IMG/VR virus record: IMGVR_UViG_3300018080_000255
Location: 1 to 47,923 of that record
Reading direction: 5' to 3' (one strand)
Origin: a virus
Length of the DNA stretch: 47,923 nucleotides
The notes beneath the pieces were generated by a model. It was not told where the DNA came from, did no database searches, and saw only the letters and a program-made list of their open reading frames with translations. This document shows, one piece after another, positions 1-7,952 of this stretch. The position numbers were made by a program, and so were the translations under genes. Numbering within the stretch: position 1 is the first letter of the stretch; each line of letters starts with the position of its first letter.

Positions 1-87
1 GCCGGGAAGCGGGGGCCCAAGGAAAGAACCTATTTTCCGCAAAATTTTCCTTATGTTTGGCATGGTATTTGCCCTGATTGTGTTTCC

Positions 88-375
88 CTAGAATATTCCC
101 CATGAAAAGCAACCGAACAACAACGCAAGCAACGCGGCAACGGCCAACCACTCTTGAACCGTTTCCGATTGACAAAGCTTGCGAACACTAGCAAAACGCT
201 TCAACCAACGCTTGACTTGGTTCACTTCTGTTTTGGTCACAATATAACGCTTGTATGTTGGGCAACCCGGGGCGTCATAAGCATAGGGGCAACCCCCCGC
301 GTGACCTTCTTCCATATAAGACATATAGCGGGGACAGACATGACAATCCGTTTCCCCTTCAATCTTGACCTTCAT
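88..375 (-). CDS. Small Cys-rich protein with C-terminal membrane segment
   Basis: 95 residues, function not recognised. The N-terminal part has four cysteines (C11, C14, C29, C38) spaced like a small zinc-binding site. A basic stretch (about 54-66) precedes a hydrophobic segment (about 76-95) that should anchor the C-terminus in the inner membrane. The ATG at 375 is preferred over the longer frame starting at 426 because AGAAAGGG lies just upstream, and the extension would run through the palindrome at 393-404 into csrA. It is the last gene of the leftward transcript. A tail-anchored topology with a cytoplasmic zinc module is inference. Confidence 0.7.
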   Translation of the reverse strand: MKVKIEGETDCHVCPRYMSYMEEGHAGGCPYAYDAPGCPTYKRYIVTKTEVNQVKRWLKRFASVRKLCQSETVQEWLAVAALLALLFGCFSWGIF

Positions 376-392
376 GACGTTTCCCTTTCTTT

Positions 393-404
393 GTTGTATA
401 CAAC
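393..404. promoter_or_regulatory. Palindrome GTTGTATACAAC, copy 1
   Basis: Perfect 12-bp palindrome in the gap between csrA and the 95-residue gene, 17 nt before the ATG at 375. On the minus strand it is preceded by GGGC and followed by AAAGAAAGGG, the same flanks as the other copies. Confidence 0.6.
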
Positions 405-422
405 GCCCAACGCTTTGACGCG

Positions 423-626
423 TCAAGACGCGGGTTGGTCTGTTGACCCTTGTTCCGTGTCCTTGGGTTTATTAGCTATCTCCAAGCGTACAACGGGGAC
501 GTCCGTTGGGGCTTCAATTCCAAGCTTGACAATCCCGTTGCGTGAACGGACCACTTTGACCCGTATGACGTTGGGGGTTTGGCCAATCAAAATTGATTCC
601 CCAATCTTTCTGGAAAGAAGAAGCAT
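423..626 (-). CDS. csrA: CsrA/RsmA-family RNA-binding regulator
   Basis: 67 residues, the usual length of this family. It opens with [15 protein letters not shown] and contains KLGIEAP and VPVVRLEI, matching the CsrA fold of five short beta strands. Two residues needed for RNA contact in Escherichia coli CsrA are kept: L4, and an arginine (R47) in the position of R44. CsrA dimers bind GGA motifs in hairpin loops of mRNA leaders and block or stabilise messages. Here it could act on phage or host mRNAs, which is inference. The start has AAAGGG 7 nt upstream. It lies 12 bp behind the glycosyltransferase-like gene and probably shares its transcript. Bacteriophage copies of csrA are known but uncommon. 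Confidence 0.92.
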   Translation of the reverse strand: MLLLSRKIGESILIGQTPNVIRVKVVRSRNGIVKLGIEAPTDVPVVRLEIANKPKDTEQGSTDQPAS

Positions 627-638
627 TGTGTTTCCCTT

Positions 639-1346
639 TCAAAGTTCTTTGTGAAGTCTTTTGACGCGTTGGAAATATTGGTCCGCCCAACGCAAGTCTT
701 TCCCAAGGTGGGAACGTGATTGGGCCCAACGCTTCGCAATGTCCCGCAAGTGTTCCGCGGGATTAGGTTTTTTCAACGCAAGCAATAGAACGGTCAAGCT
801 TGCAACGCTTCGGACGCTTGCCGATAGGAAGCGGTTGATTGGTTGGGCGTTGCTTGGGTCAACGTGTCCGTGATGGGCCAACCAATCCGCCTTGATAGCA
901 TTTCCCCGCAAAGCGTATTGAACGCAACCAAGGCGGGGCTTTCCGTTCCAACGGGACAAGACGTTGCGGTTGATTGTGCAAACCCCCGCCTTGATTCGGG
1001 CTTGTATCCAAAAGACAACGTCCGCTTTGGCGGGGTCAATCCATCGGACCAAGTCCGGGGACAAAATATCATCATCGTCAATAGGAACAACGGTCAAGTC
1101 ATTTGTCAACGCGTTCCCAATAGAAGCGTTGCGGACCGCGTCCCAAGATTCCCGGGCTATTGCGTGAAGCTTTGCCCGGAAATCGAAGAAGGACATTTTG
1201 AACGCTTCGGACCATACTTCCAACGCTTCGGATTGGATGAATTCTTCAATCCTTTTGGCTTTGCCTTCAAGTGGTTGGTTGACGAAGTCTTCAAGGGTCA
1301 ATCCGTCCCATTGAATGTTGGTCCGCGGATATATCAAGACGGTCAA
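639..1346 (-). CDS. Putative glycosyltransferase-like protein (DDDD motif)
   Basis: 235 residues. The clearest mark is VVPIDDDDILSPDLVRW at about residues 87-103, an acidic cluster like the metal- and sugar-nucleotide-binding DXD of GT-A transferases. It is seen in poorly described rhamnosyltransferase-like families. The C-terminal third has FLSASVRSVASLTVL followed by a basic helical tail. The start is a TTG at 1346 with an unusually good GGGAGG site 9 nt upstream, 3 bp after the stop of the gene above. The next gene is csrA. The acceptor is unknown. Other glycosyltransferase and sulfotransferase domains in the window make a surface-glycan role plausible. Assignment to a precise family is unsafe. 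Confidence 0.45.
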   Translation of the reverse strand: MTVLIYPRTNIQWDGLTLEDFVNQPLEGKAKRIEEFIQSEALEVWSEAFKMSFFDFRAKLHAIARESWDAVRNASIGNALTNDLTVVPIDDDDILSPDLVRWIDPAKADVVFWIQARIKAGVCTINRNVLSRWNGKPRLGCVQYALRGNAIKADWLAHHGHVDPSNAQPINRFLSASVRSVASLTVLLLALKKPNPAEHLRDIAKRWAQSRSHLGKDLRWADQYFQRVKRLHKEL

Positions 1347-1349
1347 TGG

Positions 1350-1859
1350 TCAATCCTCCCAAGGGTCAATTGCGTTGTCTTCAACGTTGAAGATAATACA
1401 ACATTGAACACAATTGATTGTGTCCGCTGTTGGGTTGAAGTCCAAGGGGCTTTCATAAAGCTTCCCGCATTCCGGACACTTGGCCCGGACCGCTTCACCT
1501 TGGGCTTGGTCCGTGAAGTGGAAGTTGTCCAACGTGGGAAGCTTTTGTTGCGTCAACGGCGGGTCTTCGGAAGACACTTGTTCTTCCAAAACTAAGCGTA
1601 TAAACGGACCAATCATGATTGACTGATTGAAGGGAAGCTTTGCCAATAGTCGGTGGATGATAAGTTCAAAAGCTTCAAGGTCCGCCAATCGCCAAGACGC
1701 GGTGTCTTCCCCGCGGACTTCGTCAATCAACCCGTTGGTCATTTGGGCTTTGAACTTTTCAACCGCCTTCATGACGTCCCGCAATTGGTGTTTGGTTGTG
1801 ACAAGCCCTTCAAGGTTGACAAGGTCTTCTAATAGCGTGATGAATTCAACGGTCTTCAT
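1350..1859 (-). CDS. Hypothetical protein with C-terminal zinc ribbon
   Basis: 169 residues. The first 100 are predicted helical and charged, with no motif I recognise. The C-terminal part has CPECGKLYESPLDF and then INCVQCC, a CxxC...CxxC zinc ribbon (about residues 128-155), followed by an acidic end. It starts with ATG preceded by AGAAAGGA. It sits between the primase-helicase and the glycosyltransferase-like gene in the leftward replication transcript, so a nucleic-acid role is possible but not shown. Confidence 0.65.
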   Translation of the reverse strand: MKTVEFITLLEDLVNLEGLVTTKHQLRDVMKAVEKFKAQMTNGLIDEVRGEDTASWRLADLEAFELIIHRLLAKLPFNQSIMIGPFIRLVLEEQVSSEDPPLTQQKLPTLDNFHFTDQAQGEAVRAKCPECGKLYESPLDFNPTADTINCVQCCIIFNVEDNAIDPWED

Positions 1860-1887
1860 GTCGTGTTTTTCCTTTCTGGAAAAGATT

Positions 1888-4077
1888 TCACTTCGTTTTC
1901 AATCCCGCCTTCCGCCAAAGGTCCCGAAGGGCGGGGACTAGTTGGAAAATGTGAAGGTGTCTTCCGCGGACACCGCTTTTGTTGGGCTTCTCGGTCCGTC
2001 TTATCATTTCCAATTCCATCATGTCCCGGCAATAGTTTTCAACCGTTGACTTGCCAAGGGACAACGTTGTTGACATTTGCTTGGTTGAAAGCCCGCCCTT
2101 GTATCGTATCAACAAGCGGACCATTTCAAATTGGAAACCAAAAGCGGTGTCTATTCCTACCTTGCGAAGCAACCGCAAACATTCCGCGTCAACCTTGGAC
2201 TTGCCCAAAGTGATTGCAAGACAGATTGCCATTTTCGTTAGTTGGGCGGTCAATCGTGTTGCCAGTTCAACGCGGGGACGATAGGCCAACTCTTGACGGT
2301 CCCGGACCACTTGGGCCCGACAAAATGAAATCACTTGGGCCAACGCGGAAATCTTTCCTTCAACGTCCGTTGGAACTTCAACGCGGGCGGTTGTCAATTG
2401 TTCCGTCTTCAAGTGGATAAGATACCCAATGGAAGCCCGTTTCAATGTTGTGAACTTGTCTTCCGTTTCTTTGTTTTCCAAATAGCCAAGGATTGAATTT
2501 GCGGTATTGTTGAACGCGGCTTGAAGGTATGGGGATTGGTCTTCATTACCTAACACTTCGCAATCAAGGAAGCGTTCCCCAAGGTGGGTCCGGTTCAAGT
2601 TGCGGATTTCATCAGTAGCACACAAAACAAAAGTCATCCGCAAATTTTCATAATCATGGGCAACCTTGTTCCGATAGGAAGCCCGGGACGTCCCGTCATA
2701 CAAGTCCCGAAGTTCCGCCAATATCTTGTCCCGGTTGGGAGCATTCAACAACGTGTCCCCGTCTTTGATAATTGTTGTTTTCATTTGCATCTTGGGAACC
2801 AAGCTTGCGTCAACCGCCCTTGCCTTGGCGGACCGTCCTTCCGTGAAGCCCGAATGAAGCCCCGTGATTGAAGACACGGGATAGATATATTGGCGGGCAG
2901 GGGAAAGACATTCCGCAAGCGTTGTCTTCCCGCTTCCGGGCGGACCAATCACCCGCAACCAAAGTTGTTCCCCGGGCAACTCGGTTGACACCATAGTTGA
3001 CAACATGATTGCCAACGTATCTTGAAGGATTGGGGTGAAGTGTAGAACGTTGTCAAAGTCCCGGCAAAGTTCCTTGAACGAAGACCGCGGCAACGGTTCC
3101 AACGTTGGTTCATCCGGGGACGGTTCTTTCCCAAGCTTCTTCCCGGCAAGTGAAACCTTGACCTTCTTCAAGTTGTCCCCAAGGAAGCCCAACGCCTTGG
3201 AAGGGCCCTTGTCCCGGATTAGGTCCCGGACGTCATATCCGTCAACAAGCCCCTTGGAATGCCCCGTCTTGCCCCAATACAAGCGTTCTATTGCCTTGGG
3301 TGATTCTCCGTTCCCGTCTTCGGACACAAGCTTCCCAATCCGCTTCATTCCATCCCAACCGGGACGGACCGTCTTCCCCGCGGGTGTCTTCCTTGGGTGG
3401 TCATTGTCAAAGACCAAGCGGACAGTCTTCCCGGCAAGCAACGGCAACCAACCCGTCTTGAAGGTATTTGCCCCCGGGACCGCAATGACCGCTTCCGTTG
3501 CTCCAAGACACTTCTTTGAATTGCGTGTTTTTATTAACTTTCCGCCCGGACCTTTACGGACCGATTGCAACGCGGACCACAATGACAAACCGTCCCACGG
3601 TCCTTCCGCAATCCAGACCGTTGATTGACCCTTCTTCAAGTTGTGAAGACCGAAGGGCCAAACATTCAACCCGGGCGTCCCAAAGGGTCTTTCCCCTTCC
3701 CACTTGTAAAGGTTGGCAAGCTTGCCCTTGTCATTGAACGCGGGAAGCAACCAATTCCCGTCAATGGGGTTCTTTGCAATTTGCCAAGCTTTGAACGCGG
3801 CGGGTTCAATGCCGCGGTCTTCGGACAGTTCTTCAAAGTCTTCCGCGGTTGTTTGTTCAATCGCAAGGGCAAGCAATCCGGAAAGAAACGTGTATATATT
3901 TCCGCCTTCCCCGCAAACCTTGCAATCCCATTGACCCGTTGTCTTGTTGACGAAAAAGTGGGCTTCCTTTCCACACAAAGGGCAATCCCCTTCCGCTTCC
4001 TTGCCCCCGGACCAAGCCAAGTCAAGCCCGTGAAAATAGAACGGTTTCAACTTCGCGGGTGTTTCTTTCTTTGTCAT
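1888..4077 (-). CDS. Primase-helicase-type replication protein (zinc finger, TOPRIM, ATPase, winged helix)
   Basis: 729 residues. In order: a CHC2-like zinc finger (C32, C35, C52, C55); a TOPRIM-like region with WIAEGPWDG (about 155-163) and LVFDNDHP (about 221-228); a P-loop ATPase with GPPGSGKTT (about 378-386) and a later FVLCATDEI strand; and a C-terminal winged-helix segment (KQMSTTLSLGKSTVENYCRD). This is the build of phage primases fused to an ATPase, which make primers and open the replication fork. The ATG at 4077 overlaps the polymerase stop as ATGA, so the two are translationally coupled. The longer start at 4104 lies inside the polymerase gene and is less likely. The ATPase resembles plasmid and phage DUF927/D5-like enzymes only loosely, so the helicase direction is open. 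Confidence 0.82.
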   Translation of the reverse strand: MTKKETPAKLKPFYFHGLDLAWSGGKEAEGDCPLCGKEAHFFVNKTTGQWDCKVCGEGGNIYTFLSGLLALAIEQTTAEDFEELSEDRGIEPAAFKAWQIAKNPIDGNWLLPAFNDKGKLANLYKWEGERPFGTPGLNVWPFGLHNLKKGQSTVWIAEGPWDGLSLWSALQSVRKGPGGKLIKTRNSKKCLGATEAVIAVPGANTFKTGWLPLLAGKTVRLVFDNDHPRKTPAGKTVRPGWDGMKRIGKLVSEDGNGESPKAIERLYWGKTGHSKGLVDGYDVRDLIRDKGPSKALGFLGDNLKKVKVSLAGKKLGKEPSPDEPTLEPLPRSSFKELCRDFDNVLHFTPILQDTLAIMLSTMVSTELPGEQLWLRVIGPPGSGKTTLAECLSPARQYIYPVSSITGLHSGFTEGRSAKARAVDASLVPKMQMKTTIIKDGDTLLNAPNRDKILAELRDLYDGTSRASYRNKVAHDYENLRMTFVLCATDEIRNLNRTHLGERFLDCEVLGNEDQSPYLQAAFNNTANSILGYLENKETEDKFTTLKRASIGYLIHLKTEQLTTARVEVPTDVEGKISALAQVISFCRAQVVRDRQELAYRPRVELATRLTAQLTKMAICLAITLGKSKVDAECLRLLRKVGIDTAFGFQFEMVRLLIRYKGGLSTKQMSTTLSLGKSTVENYCRDMMELEMIRRTEKPNKSGVRGRHLHIFQLVPALRDLWRKAGLKTK

Positions 4078-6023
4078 ACTGCCAACGCCTTTCCATTTGC
4101 CCAATTGGTTTCTATCTTGTCACAATCAACGGGGGTGGGAAGTCCCAAGACGTCCCCGCTTTCTTCCATCAACCTTGCAACCTTCCGGACCTTGGGAACG
4201 TTGCCCTTCCGCTTCGGGAAGTCCAAGACGATTTCATCGTGAACGGACATAATCATCCGGTATTCATCCCCCAAGCGTTCAAGGTATTCATCAACCTTTA
4301 TCATTGCGTGAATCAACGCCCAACCCGCGGACCCTTGAACATAGTAGTTGACCGCCGCATGGGGTTTGTCACGCGGGACTTGCAACTTGTATCCGCCAAT
4401 AGTTTTGATGAATCCGTTTTGTTTTGCTTCACGGTTCTTTGATTCCATGAACTTGTCAATCAACGGAAGTTGTTTCCGAATCCGTTGGTATGCGTTGGGA
4501 ACCCGATAGGTTGCATTGGCCCGGGCAATCCCCGCCCCGTATATCAAGGAAAAGTTTCCGTTCTTCACCCAACGGTATTGTTCTGTTTTGGTAAAACCTT
4601 CCGGGCCCAACTTTTTATATAGTTCCGGGTGAAGTTGTTCCGCTATAACCAAGTGAACGGAAAGTCCGCGTTCAAACGCTTCAATCAAACGCTTGTCCCC
4701 GGATTGGTAGGCAAAGATTCTAAGTTCAATATTGGCATAGTCCAACGCATACCAAACCCGCCCCGGCAACGGACCGAAGACTTGACGCAAGTTGAAGTCT
4801 TCCTTTTTGGAAATGTTTTGGGCGTTGGGGTCCGAAGATGAAAGACGCGTTGTCTTCGTTCCCGTTATGTTGAAACTAGAATGAAGCTTCAACCAAGACG
4901 GGGTCTTGCCTTTTCCGGGAAGAACTTCCGCCCCGTCCGTTCCGGCCCCTTCAAGCTTCAACCCAACCGCTTGGTATCCTTCAAGGTAGTCAACCGCCTT
5001 CCCGGACTTGCGGAACGCTTGAAGGTTTCGCATGAAGAAGAACGCTTTGGACTTCGTTGAAACGGTCAACTTCATTGCTTCCAAAGAATCGTTGTCCGTT
5101 GAAAAGCCCGTCTTTGTTTTCTTTGCGGGCTTGACCTTCATGTTGCCAAACAAGACGCCTTGAAGTTGCGGGTAAGATTTCAAGTTGTCAATCTTGCGGT
5201 TGGCAAAACGGAAACACTTCACTTCCGCCGCTTCTTCCATGTCAATGAAATCTTCAACCGCCTTCTTCAAATTGCTTGGGTTTATTGTGATTCCCCGTTG
5301 TTCCATTTTGAAAGTGATTGGAAGAAGTTTCTTCCGGGTTGCGTAGTGTTCAACCAATCCTTCTTCTTCAAGCCCTTCCTTGAACAACAACCAAAGACCC
5401 ATTGTCCTTTCCGCGTCAAGGTTTCCATAGGTTGACAACACGGTCCGCCAAGGGTGGTCTTTGTCATACTTGTCCGCCTTGGCAATAGCCCGCGGCAACC
5501 AATAGTCAAAGACACCCCAACCCACTTGACGCGGCGGTCTTTTCAAGTGGGGCCAATGCGGGTCTTCCGGACCGGCAATCCGCCAACCCTTCTTCTTTCC
5601 AATCCGTCTTGCCTTGGTCACTTCCGCTTTCAAGAAGTGTTCGTCTTCATCGTCAATATCAAGGAAGTCCAACGCAAGGTCTTTCAACTTGTGGCTTTCC
5701 GCGGAACAAAGACAATGGGACGCAATCAACGTTTCTTCACAAGTGGACAGAACGCGGACCGCTTCTTCATGCGTCAAGATTTCCGCCTTCAACAAACCGC
5801 GGACGTCAAACTTTGCATTGTGAAGAACAAGACGGTTGGGGAGGATAAGGGAACGAAGTTCTTTGACGTCCCGCTTGGGAATCTTGGGCTTCCGCGTCTT
5901 CGGGTTGACGTCCCATTCCCAAGACCAAAGGTCCCCGTCTTCGGAACACATTGAAACATAGAAAGGCAAGCAACCGTGATGAAGGGCCAAGCCCGTTGTT
6001 TCCGTATCAAGGGCAATGTCCAT
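4074..6023 (-). CDS. polA: Family A DNA polymerase with 3'-5' exonuclease
   Basis: 649 residues. The exonuclease domain shows DTETTGL at the N-terminus (D6, E8), HNAKFD, and a YGNLD Exo III-like motif. The polymerase domain shows motif A DYANIELR, motif B with KNGNFSLIYG, and motif C SVHDEIVLD (about 593-601). The position equivalent to Escherichia coli Pol I 762 is Phe (NFS), a type that surveys associate with virulent phages. I chose the ATG at 6023, directly before the first exonuclease strand. A TTG at 6044 would overlap the upstream stop. It replicates phage DNA together with the coupled primase-helicase downstream. Confidence 0.95.
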   Translation of the reverse strand: MDIALDTETTGLALHHGCLPFYVSMCSEDGDLWSWEWDVNPKTRKPKIPKRDVKELRSLILPNRLVLHNAKFDVRGLLKAEILTHEEAVRVLSTCEETLIASHCLCSAESHKLKDLALDFLDIDDEDEHFLKAEVTKARRIGKKKGWRIAGPEDPHWPHLKRPPRQVGWGVFDYWLPRAIAKADKYDKDHPWRTVLSTYGNLDAERTMGLWLLFKEGLEEEGLVEHYATRKKLLPITFKMEQRGITINPSNLKKAVEDFIDMEEAAEVKCFRFANRKIDNLKSYPQLQGVLFGNMKVKPAKKTKTGFSTDNDSLEAMKLTVSTKSKAFFFMRNLQAFRKSGKAVDYLEGYQAVGLKLEGAGTDGAEVLPGKGKTPSWLKLHSSFNITGTKTTRLSSSDPNAQNISKKEDFNLRQVFGPLPGRVWYALDYANIELRIFAYQSGDKRLIEAFERGLSVHLVIAEQLHPELYKKLGPEGFTKTEQYRWVKNGNFSLIYGAGIARANATYRVPNAYQRIRKQLPLIDKFMESKNREAKQNGFIKTIGGYKLQVPRDKPHAAVNYYVQGSAGWALIHAMIKVDEYLERLGDEYRMIMSVHDEIVLDFPKRKGNVPKVRKVARLMEESGDVLGLPTPVDCDKIETNWANGKALAV

Positions 6024-6040
6024 TGGTCTTTCTTTCTTCG

Positions 6041-6235
6041 TCAATCTTTGATTGGTTCCAAGTCATCCCGCGGAACGGAAACACGTTGCTTGGGATTATC
6101 GTTGGGAGATACAAGCCAACAACCCGCGTTGTCAACGTCTTCCCCAACCAAGACACCCAAGACGCGTTCCCGCTTTGGTCCGTTGTTCCGCGGGAAGCTT
6201 ACAGTTGCTCCAAAGTGGATTGGGTCAAGTGTCAT
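6041..6235 (-). CDS. Small hypothetical protein, 64 residues
   Basis: Compact, mostly beta-like sequence with alternating charged and hydrophobic residues, two Trp/Pro-rich turns and an acidic end (RDDLEPIKD). It looks like a small SH3/KOW-like barrel, but no motif settles that. Its ATG overlaps the stop of the nuclease gene upstream (ATGA at 6232-6235), and it ends 17 bp before the polymerase ATG. Coupling to both suggests a replication accessory role, which is inference. Confidence 0.6.
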   Translation of the reverse strand: MTLDPIHFGATVSFPRNNGPKRERVLGVLVGEDVDNAGCWLVSPNDNPKQRVSVPRDDLEPIKD

Positions 6236-6915
6236 GTCTTTCCCCTTCTGGCTTTCTTCATTGCCTTCCGCCGTTGCTCCAACAGTTCCAACGATTGACC
6301 GCGGTTGGCTTCAAGTTGTTCCGCTTCCCATTGACGCATGAAGTCCAACGGGGACATTGCGTTTTGTGGTTGGCGGAAAGGTGGCAAGGGGTCTTTGCCT
6401 TGAAGGTCAAAGCGATAATGGGAAGCGGTCTTGATACCAAGTTCCGCGTTGGGCCAAAGGGTTTCCATTGTCAACGCTTCCCGCTTCACAACCGCGGGCG
6501 TTGGCTTTTCCCAATGCTTTGAAAGATTCATTGCCCAAAACTTGGGCTTCCCTTTGTAGAAATCCCCAAAAGCCAACGTCAACGGCAACGGAAGGATTGG
6601 AAGGAACGCGGCCAACACTTGAAGATATTCTTTGGAAGGGACGTCCGGTTTGACTTCAATGAACCCGGGGAACGTTGACCATTGAAAGAAGAAGTCCGGG
6701 GTATACTCCCAACCTTGTTCTTTCAACTTGAACGTCTTGGGTTCATAGTGCCAATTGTCAATGTGTTCATACCAATCCAGAAGGACCGCCCAACGGGCTT
6801 CAAGACGGGACTTGAATTGCGTTCCGCGGTAAAGGGTTGGCTTGGCTTCAATGGTCTTCTTGGAACGCAAGGGACGCTTGCGGGACGCCCGCCGCTTGGC
6901 TTTCTTCTTTGCCAT
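6232..6915 (-). CDS. PD-(D/E)XK endonuclease-like protein
   Basis: 227 residues. After a very basic N-terminus (1-25) comes a nuclease core: YRGTQFKSRLEARW (E39), EYTPDF (D74) and GFIEVK (E87, K89). This is the order of catalytic residues in phage PD-(D/E)XK nucleases related to TnsA/DUF1064-type or resolvase-like enzymes. The C-terminal third is helical and charged. Such proteins cut phage DNA during recombination or branch resolution, but the substrate here is unknown. The ATG at 6915 has AAAGGCGG upstream, and a start at 6930 would abolish that site. A doubled GTAAACG element lies 17-33 nt upstream. Confidence 0.72.
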   Translation of the reverse strand: MAKKKAKRRASRKRPLRSKKTIEAKPTLYRGTQFKSRLEARWAVLLDWYEHIDNWHYEPKTFKLKEQGWEYTPDFFFQWSTFPGFIEVKPDVPSKEYLQVLAAFLPILPLPLTLAFGDFYKGKPKFWAMNLSKHWEKPTPAVVKREALTMETLWPNAELGIKTASHYRFDLQGKDPLPPFRQPQNAMSPLDFMRQWEAEQLEANRGQSLELLEQRRKAMKKARRGKT

Positions 6916-6931
6916 TGGACCGCCTTTCAAA

Positions 6932-6948
6932 GTAAACGTGTAAACGGG
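6932..6948 (-). promoter_or_regulatory. Doubled GTAAACGT/GTGTAAACG element
   Basis: Two GTAAACG units in direct repeat (6932-6948), 17-33 nt upstream of the ATG at 6915. This is the only place where the element is doubled. Confidence 0.5.
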
Positions 6949-6961
6949 TAGAAACGAAGAA

Positions 6962-7003
6962 GGGCCCCGGGGTTCATGGGGATGGACAATCCGCCCGGGG
7001 CCC
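6962..7003 (-). terminator. Hairpin terminator after SSB-like gene
   Basis: GGGCCCCGGG and its complement are separated by about 22 nt and followed on the minus strand by TTCTTCGTTTC. It lies 15 bp beyond the stop of the acidic protein gene. Confidence 0.65.
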
Positions 7004-7017
7004 CCGTCCCCTTGGAA

Positions 7018-7857
7018 CTAGTCCGCCCCTTCAAGCTTGTCCCAAGCAACTTTGGTGAACTTCTTCCCGTCTTCGGACCGGACAACCGTGACAGTCTTTG
7101 CCTTCTTGTTGACCGTCAAGACTTCCACTTCTTTGGGCTTGCCGCGGGGGCTTGCCTTATACAAATAGACGTCTTCTTTTTCCGGTTCCCAATCTTCATC
7201 ATCGTCAACGGGTTCTTCTTCTTCTTCGTCCCCGTCTTCATCGTCTTCCGTTTCTTCTTCATCTTCTTCGGGGTCTTCGTCTTCGTCCCCTTCTTCTTCT
7301 TCGTCTTCGTCTTCTTCTTCTTCTTCTTCTTCTTCTTCTTCTTCATCGTCTTCCGGTTCTTCTTCGTCCCCTTCTTCGGGTTCAAAGTCTTCCGCAAGAC
7401 CTTGGATGAAAACAAAAGTGTTCCCGTCATCCGGGGCCCAAGTGTTGAAGAAGAAGAACGGGGCTTCTTCAACCAACCCTTCAATGATTGCGGGAAGGTC
7501 GTCAATGTCGGATTCTTCAACCGTATCCGCCCCCAACAACTTCAAGTCCGAAACAAGCCCTTCCAACTTGTCTTCAACGGTCTTTGTGTCCGTTGCTTTG
7601 ATGAAGTGTTGGGCGGTTGCTTTGAGTCCGAAGAAATCGTCCGGTTCTTGAACCGTTCCCGTTAGGAAGACATACGGATTTCCCTTCTTGTCTTCGTCAA
7701 TCTTGAACGCGGACAATTGGGCAACGCCCCGGACAATCCCGCCCGGAAGTTGGCTTCCCTTTGCCTTGGCTTCCGTTTCCCGGGCATTCTTCCATGACCG
7801 CCCCGCCCGCTTGTTCAACTTGGCCATAACGTTGGACTTCGTCTTCTTCTTTGCCAT
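7018..7857 (-). CDS. Putative single-stranded DNA-binding protein with long acidic tract
   Basis: 279 residues. The N-terminal part (about 35-165) has strands such as YVFLTGTVQEPDDFF and FVFIQGLA, and resembles the DUF669-type proteins often encoded beside Sak4-like recombinases. A run of about 60 nearly pure Glu/Asp residues follows (about 167-225). A C-terminal segment, VYLYKASPRGKPKEVEVLTV...KTVTVVRSEDGKKF, looks like a small beta barrel. An acidic tail is typical of SSBs, where it recruits partners, but here it is internal, which is odd. The gene directly follows the Sak4-like NTPase. The start at 7857 has TTGAAAGGG upstream. Confidence 0.6.
   Translation of the reverse strand: MAKKKTKSNVMAKLNKRAGRSWKNARETEAKAKGSQLPGGIVRGVAQLSAFKIDEDKKGNPYVFLTGTVQEPDDFFGLKATAQHFIKATDTKTVEDKLEGLVSDLKLLGADTVEESDIDDLPAIIEGLVEEAPFFFFNTWAPDDGNTFVFIQGLAEDFEPEEGDEEEPEDDEEEEEEEEEEEDEDEEEEGDEDEDPEEDEEETEDDEDGDEEEEEPVDDDEDWEPEKEDVYLYKASPRGKPKEVEVLTVNKKAKTVTVVRSEDGKKFTKVAWDKLEGAD
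7311..7343. repeat. (GAA)n microsatellite in acidic tract
   Basis: Eleven uninterrupted CTT units on the plus strand encode a poly-Glu run. Flanking CTT/CGT-rich sequence extends the low-complexity zone to roughly 7205-7375. Confidence 0.95.
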
Positions 7858-7938
7858 TGTTCAAAACCCTTTCAATGATTGTCCCCGGTTGTGTTCATCC
7901 TGCCCGGGGGGACGTCCGGACAAGTTTGTTTCAAAACG

Positions 7939-7952
7939 CTTGGGTTTATTAA
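7939..7952 (+). repeat. TTGGGTTTATT element, after NTPase gene
   Basis: The TAA stop of the NTPase gene lies inside the element on the minus strand (TAATAAACCCAAG). It leads into the 91-bp gap before the SSB-like gene. Confidence 0.7.

Noticed and set aside
843-1595. Long rightward open frame opposite the glycosyltransferase-like and zinc-ribbon genes
   Set aside because: No ribosome site, residue make-up typical of an antisense shadow, and it overlaps two well-supported leftward genes. The codon bias of the genome leaves few stops on the opposite strand.
6024-6044. TTG start for the DNA polymerase, adding seven residues
   Set aside because: Would overlap the previous stop. The ATG at 6023 stands directly before the first exonuclease strand.
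6976-7665. Phe/Val-rich rightward frame opposite the acidic tract
   Set aside because: Produced by the GAA microsatellite read in reverse; not a membrane protein gene.
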